Below are positions 1 to 6,051 of a stretch of 14,077 nt of DNA, piece after piece. The translations under genes and the position numbers were made by a program. Location of the stretch: NCBI RefSeq assembly GCF_938045405.1, contig NZ_CALIMW010000109.1, forward strand, positions 1 through 14,077. The letters are read 5' to 3'. The stretch is from an uncultured Campylobacter sp. (GTDB lineage: Bacteria; Campylobacterota; Campylobacteria; Campylobacterales; Campylobacteraceae). Numbering within the stretch: the first letter of the stretch is position 1; every line of letters begins with the position of its first letter. The notes beneath the pieces were generated by a model. It saw only the letters and a program-made list of their open reading frames with translations, was not told the DNA's origin and searched no databases.

Positions 1-82
1 CGGCTTTAGCGGCGAACTAGAAAGTCTAAAAAGCGATAAAATTTTACTCTTTTCGCTCGAAGATTTTAAAATTTTACTTTAA
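1..82 (+). CDS. C-terminal tail of an unidentified protein (partial)
   Basis: Reading from base 2 gives 26 open codons ending in TAA at 80-82, with the last residues LLFSLEDFKILL. The gene starts outside the window. The mix of charged and aliphatic residues looks like real protein rather than chance translation, and the frame closes just where the sequence turns non-coding. Endings of the type 'LxSLEDF' occur in some P-loop ATPases with a C-terminal nuclease-like (DUF234) domain, but this is a faint resemblance and I assign no function. No clear terminator hairpin follows. Confidence 0.5.
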   Translation, partial: GFSGELESLKSDKILLFSLEDFKILL

Positions 83-567
83 ACTGCACGCCAAAAAAGC
101 CTAGAATATGGCGCGAGCGAGCGGTGCCGTGCACGTATGGTATGCCGCAAGAAATGAGTGGGGTGCTACCGACGGATACGCTATCTACGGGCGGCACAGG
201 CAGAGCATGGGTAAGCACAAGGCATGACAGACGCGCTATCGATAGACAGCATGAAGGTATGTTGAGCGGACGGCAGCGCTATGGATAGTCAGACAGCGCG
301 CCATTAGAGGCGCACTATGGCAGCAAATTTTAAACACAATCTGCAAGCAGAAAATTCGCCAAGCGCCAAATGCGAGTTTTTAAAATTTTATCACTAAATT
401 TTAGCACAGGTTTGGACGGCTACGTCACCCACGCACAAATCAGCCACTTACGAATTTCCCGCGACTATTGATAAGCAAACACTTGCTATATGTAATTAAA
501 CTCGCGCCACTGCAAAAACGCAACTATTCATAAACAAACCTCGCACTTCAAATTCTGTAAATTTAGA
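83..567. other. Gene-free region, two compositional halves
   Basis: No frame on either strand gives a credible protein with a ribosome site. Bases 83-320 are GC-rich and lack the AAATTT words seen in every other gap here. They carry a degenerate direct repeat, GCGCTATNGATAGNCAG, at 233-249 and 276-292, with CTAT cores also near 181 and 316. Within the first copy, 236-245 is a perfect palindrome (CTATCGATAG), and GCGCC/GGCGC at 298-313 can form a small hairpin. Bases 320-567 return to the AT-rich intergenic style of this genome. I see no terminator for either flanking gene. Confidence 0.6.
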
Positions 568-1308
568 CTATTTTTTCACCTTGATCACATATGGCACCGA
601 TTTGATCACGCCTTTTGAAAACAGCGTCTTAGTGTCCGCATACACGGCGTCAAGCTCGGCTTTTGAGACGTCCGCATCGCTTACCTGCACGTTCTTGTCG
701 TAGTATTTCTCGATCACGTCGATCGCGCCCTTTTGATCGCTCGGCGAGAGGGCTTTTAGATGCTTTAAAACCAGCGCCGATTTGATAAACGCGCTCTTGC
801 CGTGCACTGGCGCAAAGATCAATTTTACGTTGCTGTTGCGAAGATACTTCGTGATCCTCTTCATCTCCTCGGCGCAATACGGGCACTCCGGATCGCCCAC
901 GATGTAGGTCACGTAGGGATTATTTTTATCAAACGACTCGATATAAGCAAATCTCGCCGGATTTATGCTTTTTAGCAGCTCAAGTGCGGCGGCGTCCCTG
1001 GCGTCCTTTAAAATTTGAGTTCTCATCTTAAATAGCGCCGCATCCGCCCCGTCTGCAAGCTTAGGCTCCTCTGTTACCGCCACTAGACTTTTGCCGTCGT
1101 CGCTAACCAAAAATGCCTCTTTTTTATCGCCAGAGCGGACGATTAGTAAATTTAGCCCGTTTAGCGAGTTTAGCTTGTCGATCGAGATGAGCTGAGCGTT
1201 TTTATCATTTAGACTTTGCTTTAGGTTTTTTACGAACTCCGCTTCGTTCGCATTCGCACCGAGCACAAAAGCCGCACACGCGGCCAAAACGTAGATGAGT
1301 TTTTTCAT
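568..1308 (-). CDS. dsbC: Periplasmic thiol:disulfide interchange protein, DsbC/DsbG family
   Basis: A 246-residue secreted thioredoxin-fold protein. Residues 1-20 form a signal peptide (MKK, then a hydrophobic stretch ending GANA). Residues ~22-100 match the place of the N-terminal dimerisation domain of DsbC/DsbG, and the rest is the catalytic domain with the redox motif C142-P-Y-C145 after 'VGDPE' and the cis-proline loop S-V-P239-Y. CPYC is more typical of DsbG, whereas E. coli DsbC has CGYC. The family isomerises wrong disulfides or protects cysteines in the periplasm and is normally kept reduced by DsbD; no dsbD is in the window. Length is near the family norm (~235-250). The ATG at 1308 follows a purine-rich site (GGGGAGGG). 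It is transcribed divergently from efp. Family placement is sure; DsbC versus DsbG is less so. Confidence 0.9.
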   Translation of the reverse strand: MKKLIYVLAACAAFVLGANANEAEFVKNLKQSLNDKNAQLISIDKLNSLNGLNLLIVRSGDKKEAFLVSDDGKSLVAVTEEPKLADGADAALFKMRTQILKDARDAAALELLKSINPARFAYIESFDKNNPYVTYIVGDPECPYCAEEMKRITKYLRNSNVKLIFAPVHGKSAFIKSALVLKHLKALSPSDQKGAIDVIEKYYDKNVQVSDADVSKAELDAVYADTKTLFSKGVIKSVPYVIKVKK

Positions 1309-1335
1309 AGCTTCCCTCCCCTTAAAATTTCGCCA

Positions 1336-1344
1336 ATTATATCA
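1336..1344 (-). promoter_or_regulatory. Extended -10 promoter of the dsbC-like gene
   Basis: On the minus strand this reads TGATATAAT, a perfect TATAAT with an extended TGn. It sits 28 bases before the ATG at 1308, giving a predicted leader of about 20 bases. Campylobacter housekeeping promoters rely on the extended -10 and often lack a -35 box, as here. It is placed back-to-back with the efp promoter. Confidence 0.7.
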
Positions 1345-1359
1345 ATTTAAAATAAAATT

Positions 1360-1368
1360 TGTTATAAT
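1360..1368 (+). promoter_or_regulatory. Extended -10 promoter of efp
   Basis: TGTTATAAT, a perfect -10 with extended TGn, lies 28 bases ahead of the efp ATG at 1397. Transcription should start near 1375. No good -35 box is visible, only an AT-rich upstream stretch, which is normal for Campylobacter sigma-70 promoters. Confidence 0.75.
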
Positions 1369-1396
1369 CGCGCCTCATTAATTTAAGGAGAAATTT

Positions 1397-1963
1397 ATGG
1401 CTTATTCAATGGGCGATCTAAAAAAAGGTCTAAAAATCGAGGTGGACGGAATTCCGTTTAAAATCATAGAATACCAACACGTAAAACCGGGCAAAGGGCC
1501 AGCTTTCGTGCGCGTTAAAATAAAATCTTTCATCGATGGCAAGGTGCTTGAAAAGACCTTCCACGCAGGCGATAAATGCGAAGCGCCGAATCTTGAGGAA
1601 AAAGAGATGCAGTATCTCTACGATGACGGCGAGGCGTGTCAGTTCATGGATACTGATAGCTACGAACAGATCGCGATCAGCGACGAGGATGTGGGCGAGG
1701 CGAAAAAATGGATGCTAGATGGCATGATGGTAAATATAATGTTTTACAACGGCAAGGCGATCGGCGTGGATGTGCCGCAGGTGGTGGAGCTTAAGATCGT
1801 AGAAACTGCGCCAAATTTCCGCGGCGATACGCAGGGCAGCAACAAAAAGCCCGCCACGCTTGAGACCGGCGCCGTGGTACAGATCCCATTTCACGTGCTC
1901 GAAGGTGAGGTCATCCGCGTTGACACCGTCCGCGGCGAGTATATTGAGCGCGCAAATAAATAA
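1397..1963 (+). CDS. efp: Elongation factor P
   Basis: A 188-residue protein, the usual EF-P length. EF-P binds near the ribosomal E site and rescues ribosomes stalled on consecutive prolines. The N-terminal KOW-like domain (~1-65) carries the tip loop K-P-G-K33-G-P; K33 corresponds to E. coli Lys34, the residue that can be beta-lysylated. The two OB-like domains follow, and the C-terminal part shows the EF-P signature region (K-x-A-T-L-E-T-G-A-V-V-Q-I-P, ~152-165). The start is fixed by AAGGAG at 1385-1390, six bases before the ATG. The gene stands alone, with its own extended -10 promoter and a perfect hairpin terminator just after the stop. No modification enzyme (epmA/epmB) is in the window, so the modification state is unknown. 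Confidence 0.97.
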   Translation: MAYSMGDLKKGLKIEVDGIPFKIIEYQHVKPGKGPAFVRVKIKSFIDGKVLEKTFHAGDKCEAPNLEEKEMQYLYDDGEACQFMDTDSYEQIAISDEDVGEAKKWMLDGMMVNIMFYNGKAIGVDVPQVVELKIVETAPNFRGDTQGSNKKPATLETGAVVQIPFHVLEGEVIRVDTVRGEYIERANK

Positions 1964-1972
1964 TCCCCCCTG

Positions 1973-2003
1973 TTTTTGCGAAATTTTGATTTCGCAAAAA
2001 TTT
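1973..2003 (+). terminator. Rho-independent terminator of efp
   Basis: Ten bases after the efp stop, TTTTTGCGAAAT (1973-1984) and ATTTCGCAAAAA (1989-2000) form a perfect 12-bp stem with a TTTG loop, followed by T-rich sequence. The stem is AT-rich but symmetrical with flanking A and T runs, so it could also stop transcription from the other side. Confidence 0.8.
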
Positions 2004-2196
2004 CCTCTTTCTTTTGAAATTTATAAACTCCGAGCGATAAATTTAAACCGCGACCGTCACGTAAATTTTAATTAAAATGACTTTTTGGATTCGCCGAAAT
2101 GCGGGATAATTTAGTCTAAATTTTACGCAGCGCTGATTTTTGCAAAATTTAGGATGGTTTTACGATTAAATTTAGGGATAATTGAAATTTGAGTAT

Positions 2197-2240
2197 AAAA
2201 AACGCCCGAAAGCAAATCTTGCGACCCGCTTTCGGGCTTT
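2197..2240 (-). terminator. Terminator of the SelW-like gene
   Basis: On the minus strand a perfect 10-bp stem, GCCCGAAAGC (2237-2228) with GCTTTCGGGC (2213-2204), encloses a 14-base loop and is followed by G then six T (2202-2197). It begins seven bases after the stop codon at 2244, as expected for a gene-specific terminator. This supports transcription of the selenoprotein gene as a unit. Confidence 0.85.
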
Positions 2241-2243
2241 GAG

Positions 2244-2477
2244 CTAGGCTGCAACTTTAATTAGATTTAAAATTTCACCTTCACTTGGGAAACGAGGCTT
2301 AGCAAAATCTTTATTGAAGAAAAGCTTTCTGCCGTCAACTTCTACTAGAAAGTCTCCGCTGCCACCAGGGACCAACTCGACAACTGCATCCTTATAGACG
2401 CCTGTTATTTCATCTCTCACACGGAGAGCTTGCGGTCTATAAGATCAAGAATTACAATAAGTAATTACAACCTTCAT
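2244..2477 (-). CDS. SelW-like selenoprotein (Rdx family), UGA read as selenocysteine
   Basis: Reading through one in-frame TGA (2447-2445) gives a 77-residue protein starting MKVVITYCNSU and ending at TAG (2246-2244). The order beta strand, C8-x-x-U11, Y-R-P-Q-A-L, then V-E-L-V-P-G-G-S-G-D-F-x-V-x-V-D-G is the Rdx/SelW pattern: thioredoxin-like redox proteins in which the CxxU or CxxC pair does the chemistry. The physiological substrate of bacterial members is not well known. Length fits the family (75-95 residues). AAAGGA at 2489-2484 sets the ATG start, a -10 lies at 2510-2505, a SECIS-like hairpin follows the TGA, and a strong terminator follows the stop. A frame otherwise free of stops, with conserved family motifs on both sides of the TGA, argues for selenocysteine rather than a nonsense mutation. 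The selA, selB, selC and selD genes are not in the window and must exist elsewhere if the reading is right. Confidence 0.93.
2414..2447 (-). promoter_or_regulatory. UGA codon plus SECIS-like hairpin of the SelW-like gene
   Basis: The UGA is at 2447-2445. After 16 bases comes a hairpin with stem CTCTC (2428-2424) and GAGAG (2418-2414) around the loop CGTGT. Bacterial SECIS elements lie within the coding region just 3' of the UGA and present a short stem whose apical loop has a G among its first bases, about 16-37 bases from the UGA. Here the loop begins 21 bases after the UGA and its second base is G. The stem is short and I have no folding energy, so the exact structure is tentative. Confidence 0.65.
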
Positions 2478-2504
2478 CTTTATTCCTTTCTAAAAAAGTG
2501 CCAC

Positions 2505-2510
2505 ATTTTA
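2505..2510 (-). promoter_or_regulatory. Putative -10 element of the SelW-like gene
   Basis: On the minus strand TAAAAT preceded by CTGC lies 28 bases upstream of the ATG at 2477, the same spacing as for the dsbC and efp promoters. One base differs from TATAAT. It would make the gene independent of the phosphoesterase gene, which lies 151 bases upstream on the same strand. Confidence 0.45.
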
Positions 2511-2628
2511 GCAGAACTAGCTTAAATTTTAATATAAAGGCTAAAATTTCGCGCGCCTCAGCATTTAAAATTTACGAGCATATTTCGCAGTTTGCAAAGC
2601 TCTAAATTTTGCTGCTGCGGGCTCAAGG

Positions 2629-3339
2629 CTAGTCCTCAAATTTTAAAATTTCATCGTAGCAGAGATAAAAATCGCAGTCTCGCGCATGGAATTTCTTATC
2701 GCCGTGAAAGTGTCCGAAATACCACCGCGCGGGCCTTACGAGCTCAAAGATCCGCTCTAAATACTCAGACGTCTTATCGGGGGTACTTTTGCCGCACCAA
2801 AGGTATTCTTTTAAAAATTTCATCGCAAACCACGGCGCCGTGTGGCTCAGCACCGCGTCTATTCGCCCGCCGGAGGCGATGAAATCGCGCGCATTTTGCA
2901 TCGCGCAAGCAAACTCCTCCTCGCTCGGAATTTCGCGCGCCCACCAGCTAAGCCCCGGTATCCGATGCGCCTTATCGACGCTAAGCGCACCGCCGAAGCA
3001 CAAAAAATGTCGCCCTGCAATCTCGTAAATTTCGCCGCGCCGCAGCCAAAATATGTTTTCGCCGCCCACGCTCACGGTGCCGCCGAATTTCCGCTTGCGC
3101 GGCAGCTCATCCAACATATCGAAATTTTCATGGTTGCCGTCGATAAAAAGAAGCGTGGCGGGGAAATATCTTTCTATATTTTTGCGCGCCATAAACTCAT
3201 CTATCCGCTCGCTCCAAAACAGCCCAAAATCCCCGAGCACGATGACGAAATCATCGGCGCTAAGCCCGCCCGCAAAAGCCTTGTTTGTTATTTTGCCGAT
3301 CTCGTTTATGCCGTGCGTATCGCCGCAAAGATATATCAT
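2629..3339 (-). CDS. Calcineurin-like metallophosphoesterase
   Basis: A 236-residue protein with the metal-binding motifs of calcineurin-like phosphoesterases in order: C-G-D7-T-H9-G, L-G-D37-F-G, I-D-G-N69-H70-E, S-H166-T-A-P and G-H210-F-H212-G-D. These bind two metal ions and hydrolyse phosphomonoester or diester bonds; the substrate cannot be told from sequence. No signal peptide, so cytoplasmic. An in-frame ATG exists 19 codons upstream (3396), but the ATG at 3339 has a strong AAGGAG site and puts the first motif at the very N-terminus, as usual, so I chose it. It is separated from neighbours on both sides and shows no operon partner. Similar small enzymes are often found singly in accessory or variable regions. 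Confidence 0.88.
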   Translation of the reverse strand: MIYLCGDTHGINEIGKITNKAFAGGLSADDFVIVLGDFGLFWSERIDEFMARKNIERYFPATLLFIDGNHENFDMLDELPRKRKFGGTVSVGGENIFWLRRGEIYEIAGRHFLCFGGALSVDKAHRIPGLSWWAREIPSEEEFACAMQNARDFIASGGRIDAVLSHTAPWFAMKFLKEYLWCGKSTPDKTSEYLERIFELVRPARWYFGHFHGDKKFHARDCDFYLCYDEILKFED

Positions 3340-3701
3340 CTGCCTCTCCTTTTTTGCTTTCTTAAATTTAACTCGCCGCGCTTTGTCGCAACCCATGCGA
3401 ATGAAATTTTAAGCGCTAAATTTTACGCAGCGCACACCGCACAGACCTTTCGCCCCTAGCCGTAACCACATAAATTTAATCCAAATTAAAAGCGTAAATT
3501 TGGGCGACATATTTTAAAAGCACAGGCATCAAGCCTATCGACGCGTAAATTTAAAGCCGCAGCTTCTGATTTAAATTCCGCGGCGCAGATTTAAGCGGCG
3601 AAATCCAAGTAGGCGCAGCTTTGCTTACTGCCGCTAAATTTTAAATTTAGCGACGAACTTTGTAAATTTTACGGCGAGCCGCCTAAATTTAAAGATTAAT
3701 T
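3340..3701. other. Gene-free region between the phosphoesterase and ape1
   Basis: The plus-strand frames across 2842-3459 are shadows of the phosphoesterase and lack ribosome sites. Bases 3460-3701 are intergenic, alternating AAATTT words with GC-rich patches. A near-perfect palindrome, CGCTAAATTT-T-AAATTTAGCG, lies at 3632-3652, about 50 bases past the ape1 stop. It could form a hairpin at the end of the pat operon transcript but has no T run, so I do not call it a terminator. Confidence 0.55.
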
Positions 3702-4754
3702 TTAAAGCCTGCCGCGCAATTTCGTCGCCAGCGCTGCGCCGATTTTTTCGTAGCCCTCTTTTTGCAAGTGGATTTCGTCGGGGCGGATCAGCCCGCGCTC
3801 GCGCCAGCCGCGCCAGCCGCCATCCTCGTCCATAAGACCGGCTATGTCGTAAAACATCGCCCCTTCGTCTCGCGCTAGATGCGCTAGCACCTCCGCAGCG
3901 CGTGAGGCGTTTGGCACTTTAGGACTTCGCGGCGGCGCTACGAGCAGGATTTTTGCACCAGGAGCTGCAGAGCGGACGGAGCGAAGCAGCCCACGGACGC
4001 TTTGGTAGAATTTTTGCTCGTCAAATTTCGGATCCATCGCGTCGTTTGTGCCATAAGCGATGACTATGAGATTGTATTTAAGTCCTGAAAAATCCCTACC
4101 AAAGGCATCTGCACCCCATTTTTCGTAGAGGTTGCTAAACGCGCCGTTGCTCGCACAAGAGTCCGCAAAGCGCGCGTTTTTACGATAAATTTTATATCCT
4201 CCAAGCTCTGCTCCGTCACGCAGCGATCGAATTTCGATCGGAAATCTAAGTCGCAGCTTAGAATACTCCCATTTCTGCGGCACTTCTTGCGAAATATACG
4301 CGCTTAGCCCACTTGCATCGCGCACGCGAAAAATCTCGCCGCCCTGATCCGATTTATGTAAAATTTCGACGTAAAAATCGCCGCTAAGCTGCTTTAGCTC
4401 CAGTCGCACATTAGCGCCCTTTTTGCCGGTAGCGATCACTCCGCATAGCGGGAAATCGGGGTCTTGCTCGGTGCGGGATGAGATTACATTAAAGCCGCTT
4501 TGCTTAAATTCTATATTTTCGCTTTTGTGATATTTAGGCATCATTGCAGGCACGAAGCCGACGCTGTTTTGCACGAAAAAACCATGTCTGAAAGCATCTA
4601 TCAGCGCGTCGCTTCCTAAATGCGAATCGCCAAAAAATTTCACTCCAAAGCCCGCAGAGCTTTTTGTATTTGCGGAATTTATGCCGCGGACGCCTGCGTT
4701 TGCCGCGCATCCGCCCAATAATGCGGCAAATAAAATCACTATAAATTTACTCAA
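3702..4754 (-). CDS. ape1: Peptidoglycan O-acetylesterase, SGNH lipoprotein
   Basis: About 350 residues, numbered from the TTG at 4754. Residues 1-16 are a lipoprotein signal ending L-G-G-C16. SGNH motifs follow: G-D-S44-H, N-G204-A (oxyanion glycine), Y-G-T-N237-D and D326-E-I-H329. The long insert between the first two blocks and the D-x-x-H spacing match Ape1 enzymes, which remove O-acetyl groups from MurNAc in the periplasm so that lytic transglycosylases can cut. It is third in the patA-patB-ape1 order known from Campylobacter jejuni. The start is unusual: no ATG fits. The first TTG (4760) abuts AAGGA (4765-4761), while the second TTG (4754) sits six bases after it, so I prefer the second. 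Either start lies inside the end of patB, implying translational coupling. It could in principle be another SGNH esterase, but context and motifs favour Ape1. Confidence 0.87.
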   Translation of the reverse strand: MSKFIVILFAALLGGCAANAGVRGINSANTKSSAGFGVKFFGDSHLGSDALIDAFRHGFFVQNSVGFVPAMMPKYHKSENIEFKQSGFNVISSRTEQDPDFPLCGVIATGKKGANVRLELKQLSGDFYVEILHKSDQGGEIFRVRDASGLSAYISQEVPQKWEYSKLRLRFPIEIRSLRDGAELGGYKIYRKNARFADSCASNGAFSNLYEKWGADAFGRDFSGLKYNLIVIAYGTNDAMDPKFDEQKFYQSVRGLLRSVRSAAPGAKILLVAPPRSPKVPNASRAAEVLAHLARDEGAMFYDIAGLMDEDGGWRGWRERGLIRPDEIHLQKEGYEKIGAALATKLRGRL

Positions 4755-6051
4755 CTTCAATCCTTGATAAAATTTCTTTCGCTACCGCTTCGCAACCCTC
4801 TTTGCTCATATGAATGCCGTCGTCTTGGCGCACGCGCACGAGCTTGGAGCCGCTTTGCAGATAGGTTTTATAGACGCCTTTTTCGCACACCAGCGGGGTT
4901 GTTTGCATAAAATACCCGCCAAGCGCCATACTAGCGTCGGCATATATTTGATTTAGCAGCTGCGTTTTCTCCTCAAAATCCGGCTTTTGCATACACGGCA
5001 TCGCTAGCCACAGCACTCCCGCACCGTGCGAGTGCGCCGTATCGTAGATCTCGCGCACTCTTGAGGCGTAAAACTCCCGCCAGCGCGGCGTTTTAATGCC
5101 ATAAGTTTTACCTCCTGCGCGATACTCCCAGACGTCGTTGGCGCCCAGCAGCACGACTACGAGCTTAACGCCGCCGTTTTCGCGAAGCGCGGTATCGAGC
5201 GTCTTTTGCCAGTCAAAGGATTTCTTACTCGCAAGCCCCGTAGATTGCTTGCTAAGATCGATCACCCTCAGGCTTCGCTTCGGGAAAAATTTCTTAGCAT
5301 TCATCCCCACGTATTGCATCAGGCTATCGCCCATAAAAAGCACCTCATCGCCTGCATTTAGACGGATTTTGCCATCGTCGCTAAGCGAAATTTTAGCATC
5401 GATCTCCGCGGAGCTTTGCACCGTTAAATTCTGCTCCAAGGCCTGCGTAGCAGGGAGTTGAGAATCGGAATTTTCGCCGCTTTGCAAGGTTGCGCTTGCC
5501 GTGACGGGATTTTGCGACGCAGCGGAGCTGCGCGGCACAGAGCTTGTTGTAGCCAGGCTTTGTGACACGGAATTTTGCGAAGTAGAATTTTTAGAAGCGG
5601 AATTTTGTGCGTAAGGCCCCTGCGCAGAATCGCGCGTCTTTAAATGATGCGTAGAATTATTTAAAGAGGAATTCTTCGCGGCATGGGCTTGCGGCTTGCT
5701 ACCTTGCGACTTAACGCTTTGCGAAGCATCGTGATCTCGCACACTTTGCAAAGCTTGATTTTCCGCCATGCGATCTTGCGCAGATTTTTTAAAATTTTTG
5801 CTTCCGCTATGCGGACTTGCGTCCTCATCCTTGCTAATGTCCTCGCCTTTGATACGCTGCTCAAGCTTATCTGCGCCATTTGCAATCTTTTCGTAGATCT
5901 CTCCGCCTACGCGAAACGGCGAGCGGCGCAGCCATTCTTCCAGCCCAAAATCATCGTGAAATCGCTGCTCCAAATAATAAAGCAGCGATCCTTGCATAAA
6001 AAATGCCGAGAAAAGCAGCGCAAAAAGCAGAGTCGAAACAAACCTAAGCAT
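4747..6051 (-). CDS. patB: Peptidoglycan O-acetyltransferase PatB (SGNH family) with long Ser/Asn/Gln linker
   Basis: A 434-residue protein in three parts. Residues 1-26 are one N-terminal hydrophobic segment, probably an uncleaved membrane anchor. Residues ~72-215 are low-complexity and rich in Ser, Asn, Gln and Ala. Residues ~225-434 are a DUF459-like SGNH domain with F-M-G-D-S243-L, a T-G272-L block, L-G-A-N305-D and D411-G-I-H414. PatB moves acetyl groups delivered by PatA to the C6 hydroxyl of MurNAc, in the periplasm. The ATG directly follows the patA stop (TAGATG), with AGGA six bases upstream inside patA, so expression is coupled. The linker makes it longer than a bare SGNH acetyltransferase. 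It holds one full campylobacterial N-glycosylation sequon (E206-Q-N-L-T210). Role assignment rests on motifs plus gene order; SGNH sequence alone does not separate transferase from esterase. Confidence 0.87.
   Translation of the reverse strand: MLRFVSTLLFALLFSAFFMQGSLLYYLEQRFHDDFGLEEWLRRSPFRVGGEIYEKIANGADKLEQRIKGEDISKDEDASPHSGSKNFKKSAQDRMAENQALQSVRDHDASQSVKSQGSKPQAHAAKNSSLNNSTHHLKTRDSAQGPYAQNSASKNSTSQNSVSQSLATTSSVPRSSAASQNPVTASATLQSGENSDSQLPATQALEQNLTVQSSAEIDAKISLSDDGKIRLNAGDEVLFMGDSLMQYVGMNAKKFFPKRSLRVIDLSKQSTGLASKKSFDWQKTLDTALRENGGVKLVVVLLGANDVWEYRAGGKTYGIKTPRWREFYASRVREIYDTAHSHGAGVLWLAMPCMQKPDFEEKTQLLNQIYADASMALGGYFMQTTPLVCEKGVYKTYLQSGSKLVRVRQDDGIHMSKEGCEAVAKEILSRIEVE

Noticed and set aside
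2445..2447. The TGA as a nonsense mutation making the SelW-like gene a pseudogene
   Set aside because: It falls exactly at the U position of the CxxU motif, the rest of the frame is intact and motif-bearing, a SECIS-like stem follows at the right distance, and promoter, ribosome site and terminator are preserved.
3340..3396. N-terminal extension of the metallophosphoesterase from an ATG at 3396
   Set aside because: The extension is a Lys/Arg-rich string unlike the family, and the strong AAGGAG site sits before the ATG at 3339.
2842..3459. 205-codon open frame on the plus strand
   Set aside because: It lies opposite the metallophosphoesterase, whose motifs are unmistakable. It has no ribosome site or family features and is a GC-rich antisense shadow.
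3632..3652. Palindrome CGCTAAATTT-T-AAATTTAGCG as the pat operon terminator
   Set aside because: No T run on the minus strand and an AT-rich stem of the kind scattered through the gaps; kept only as a note on the region.
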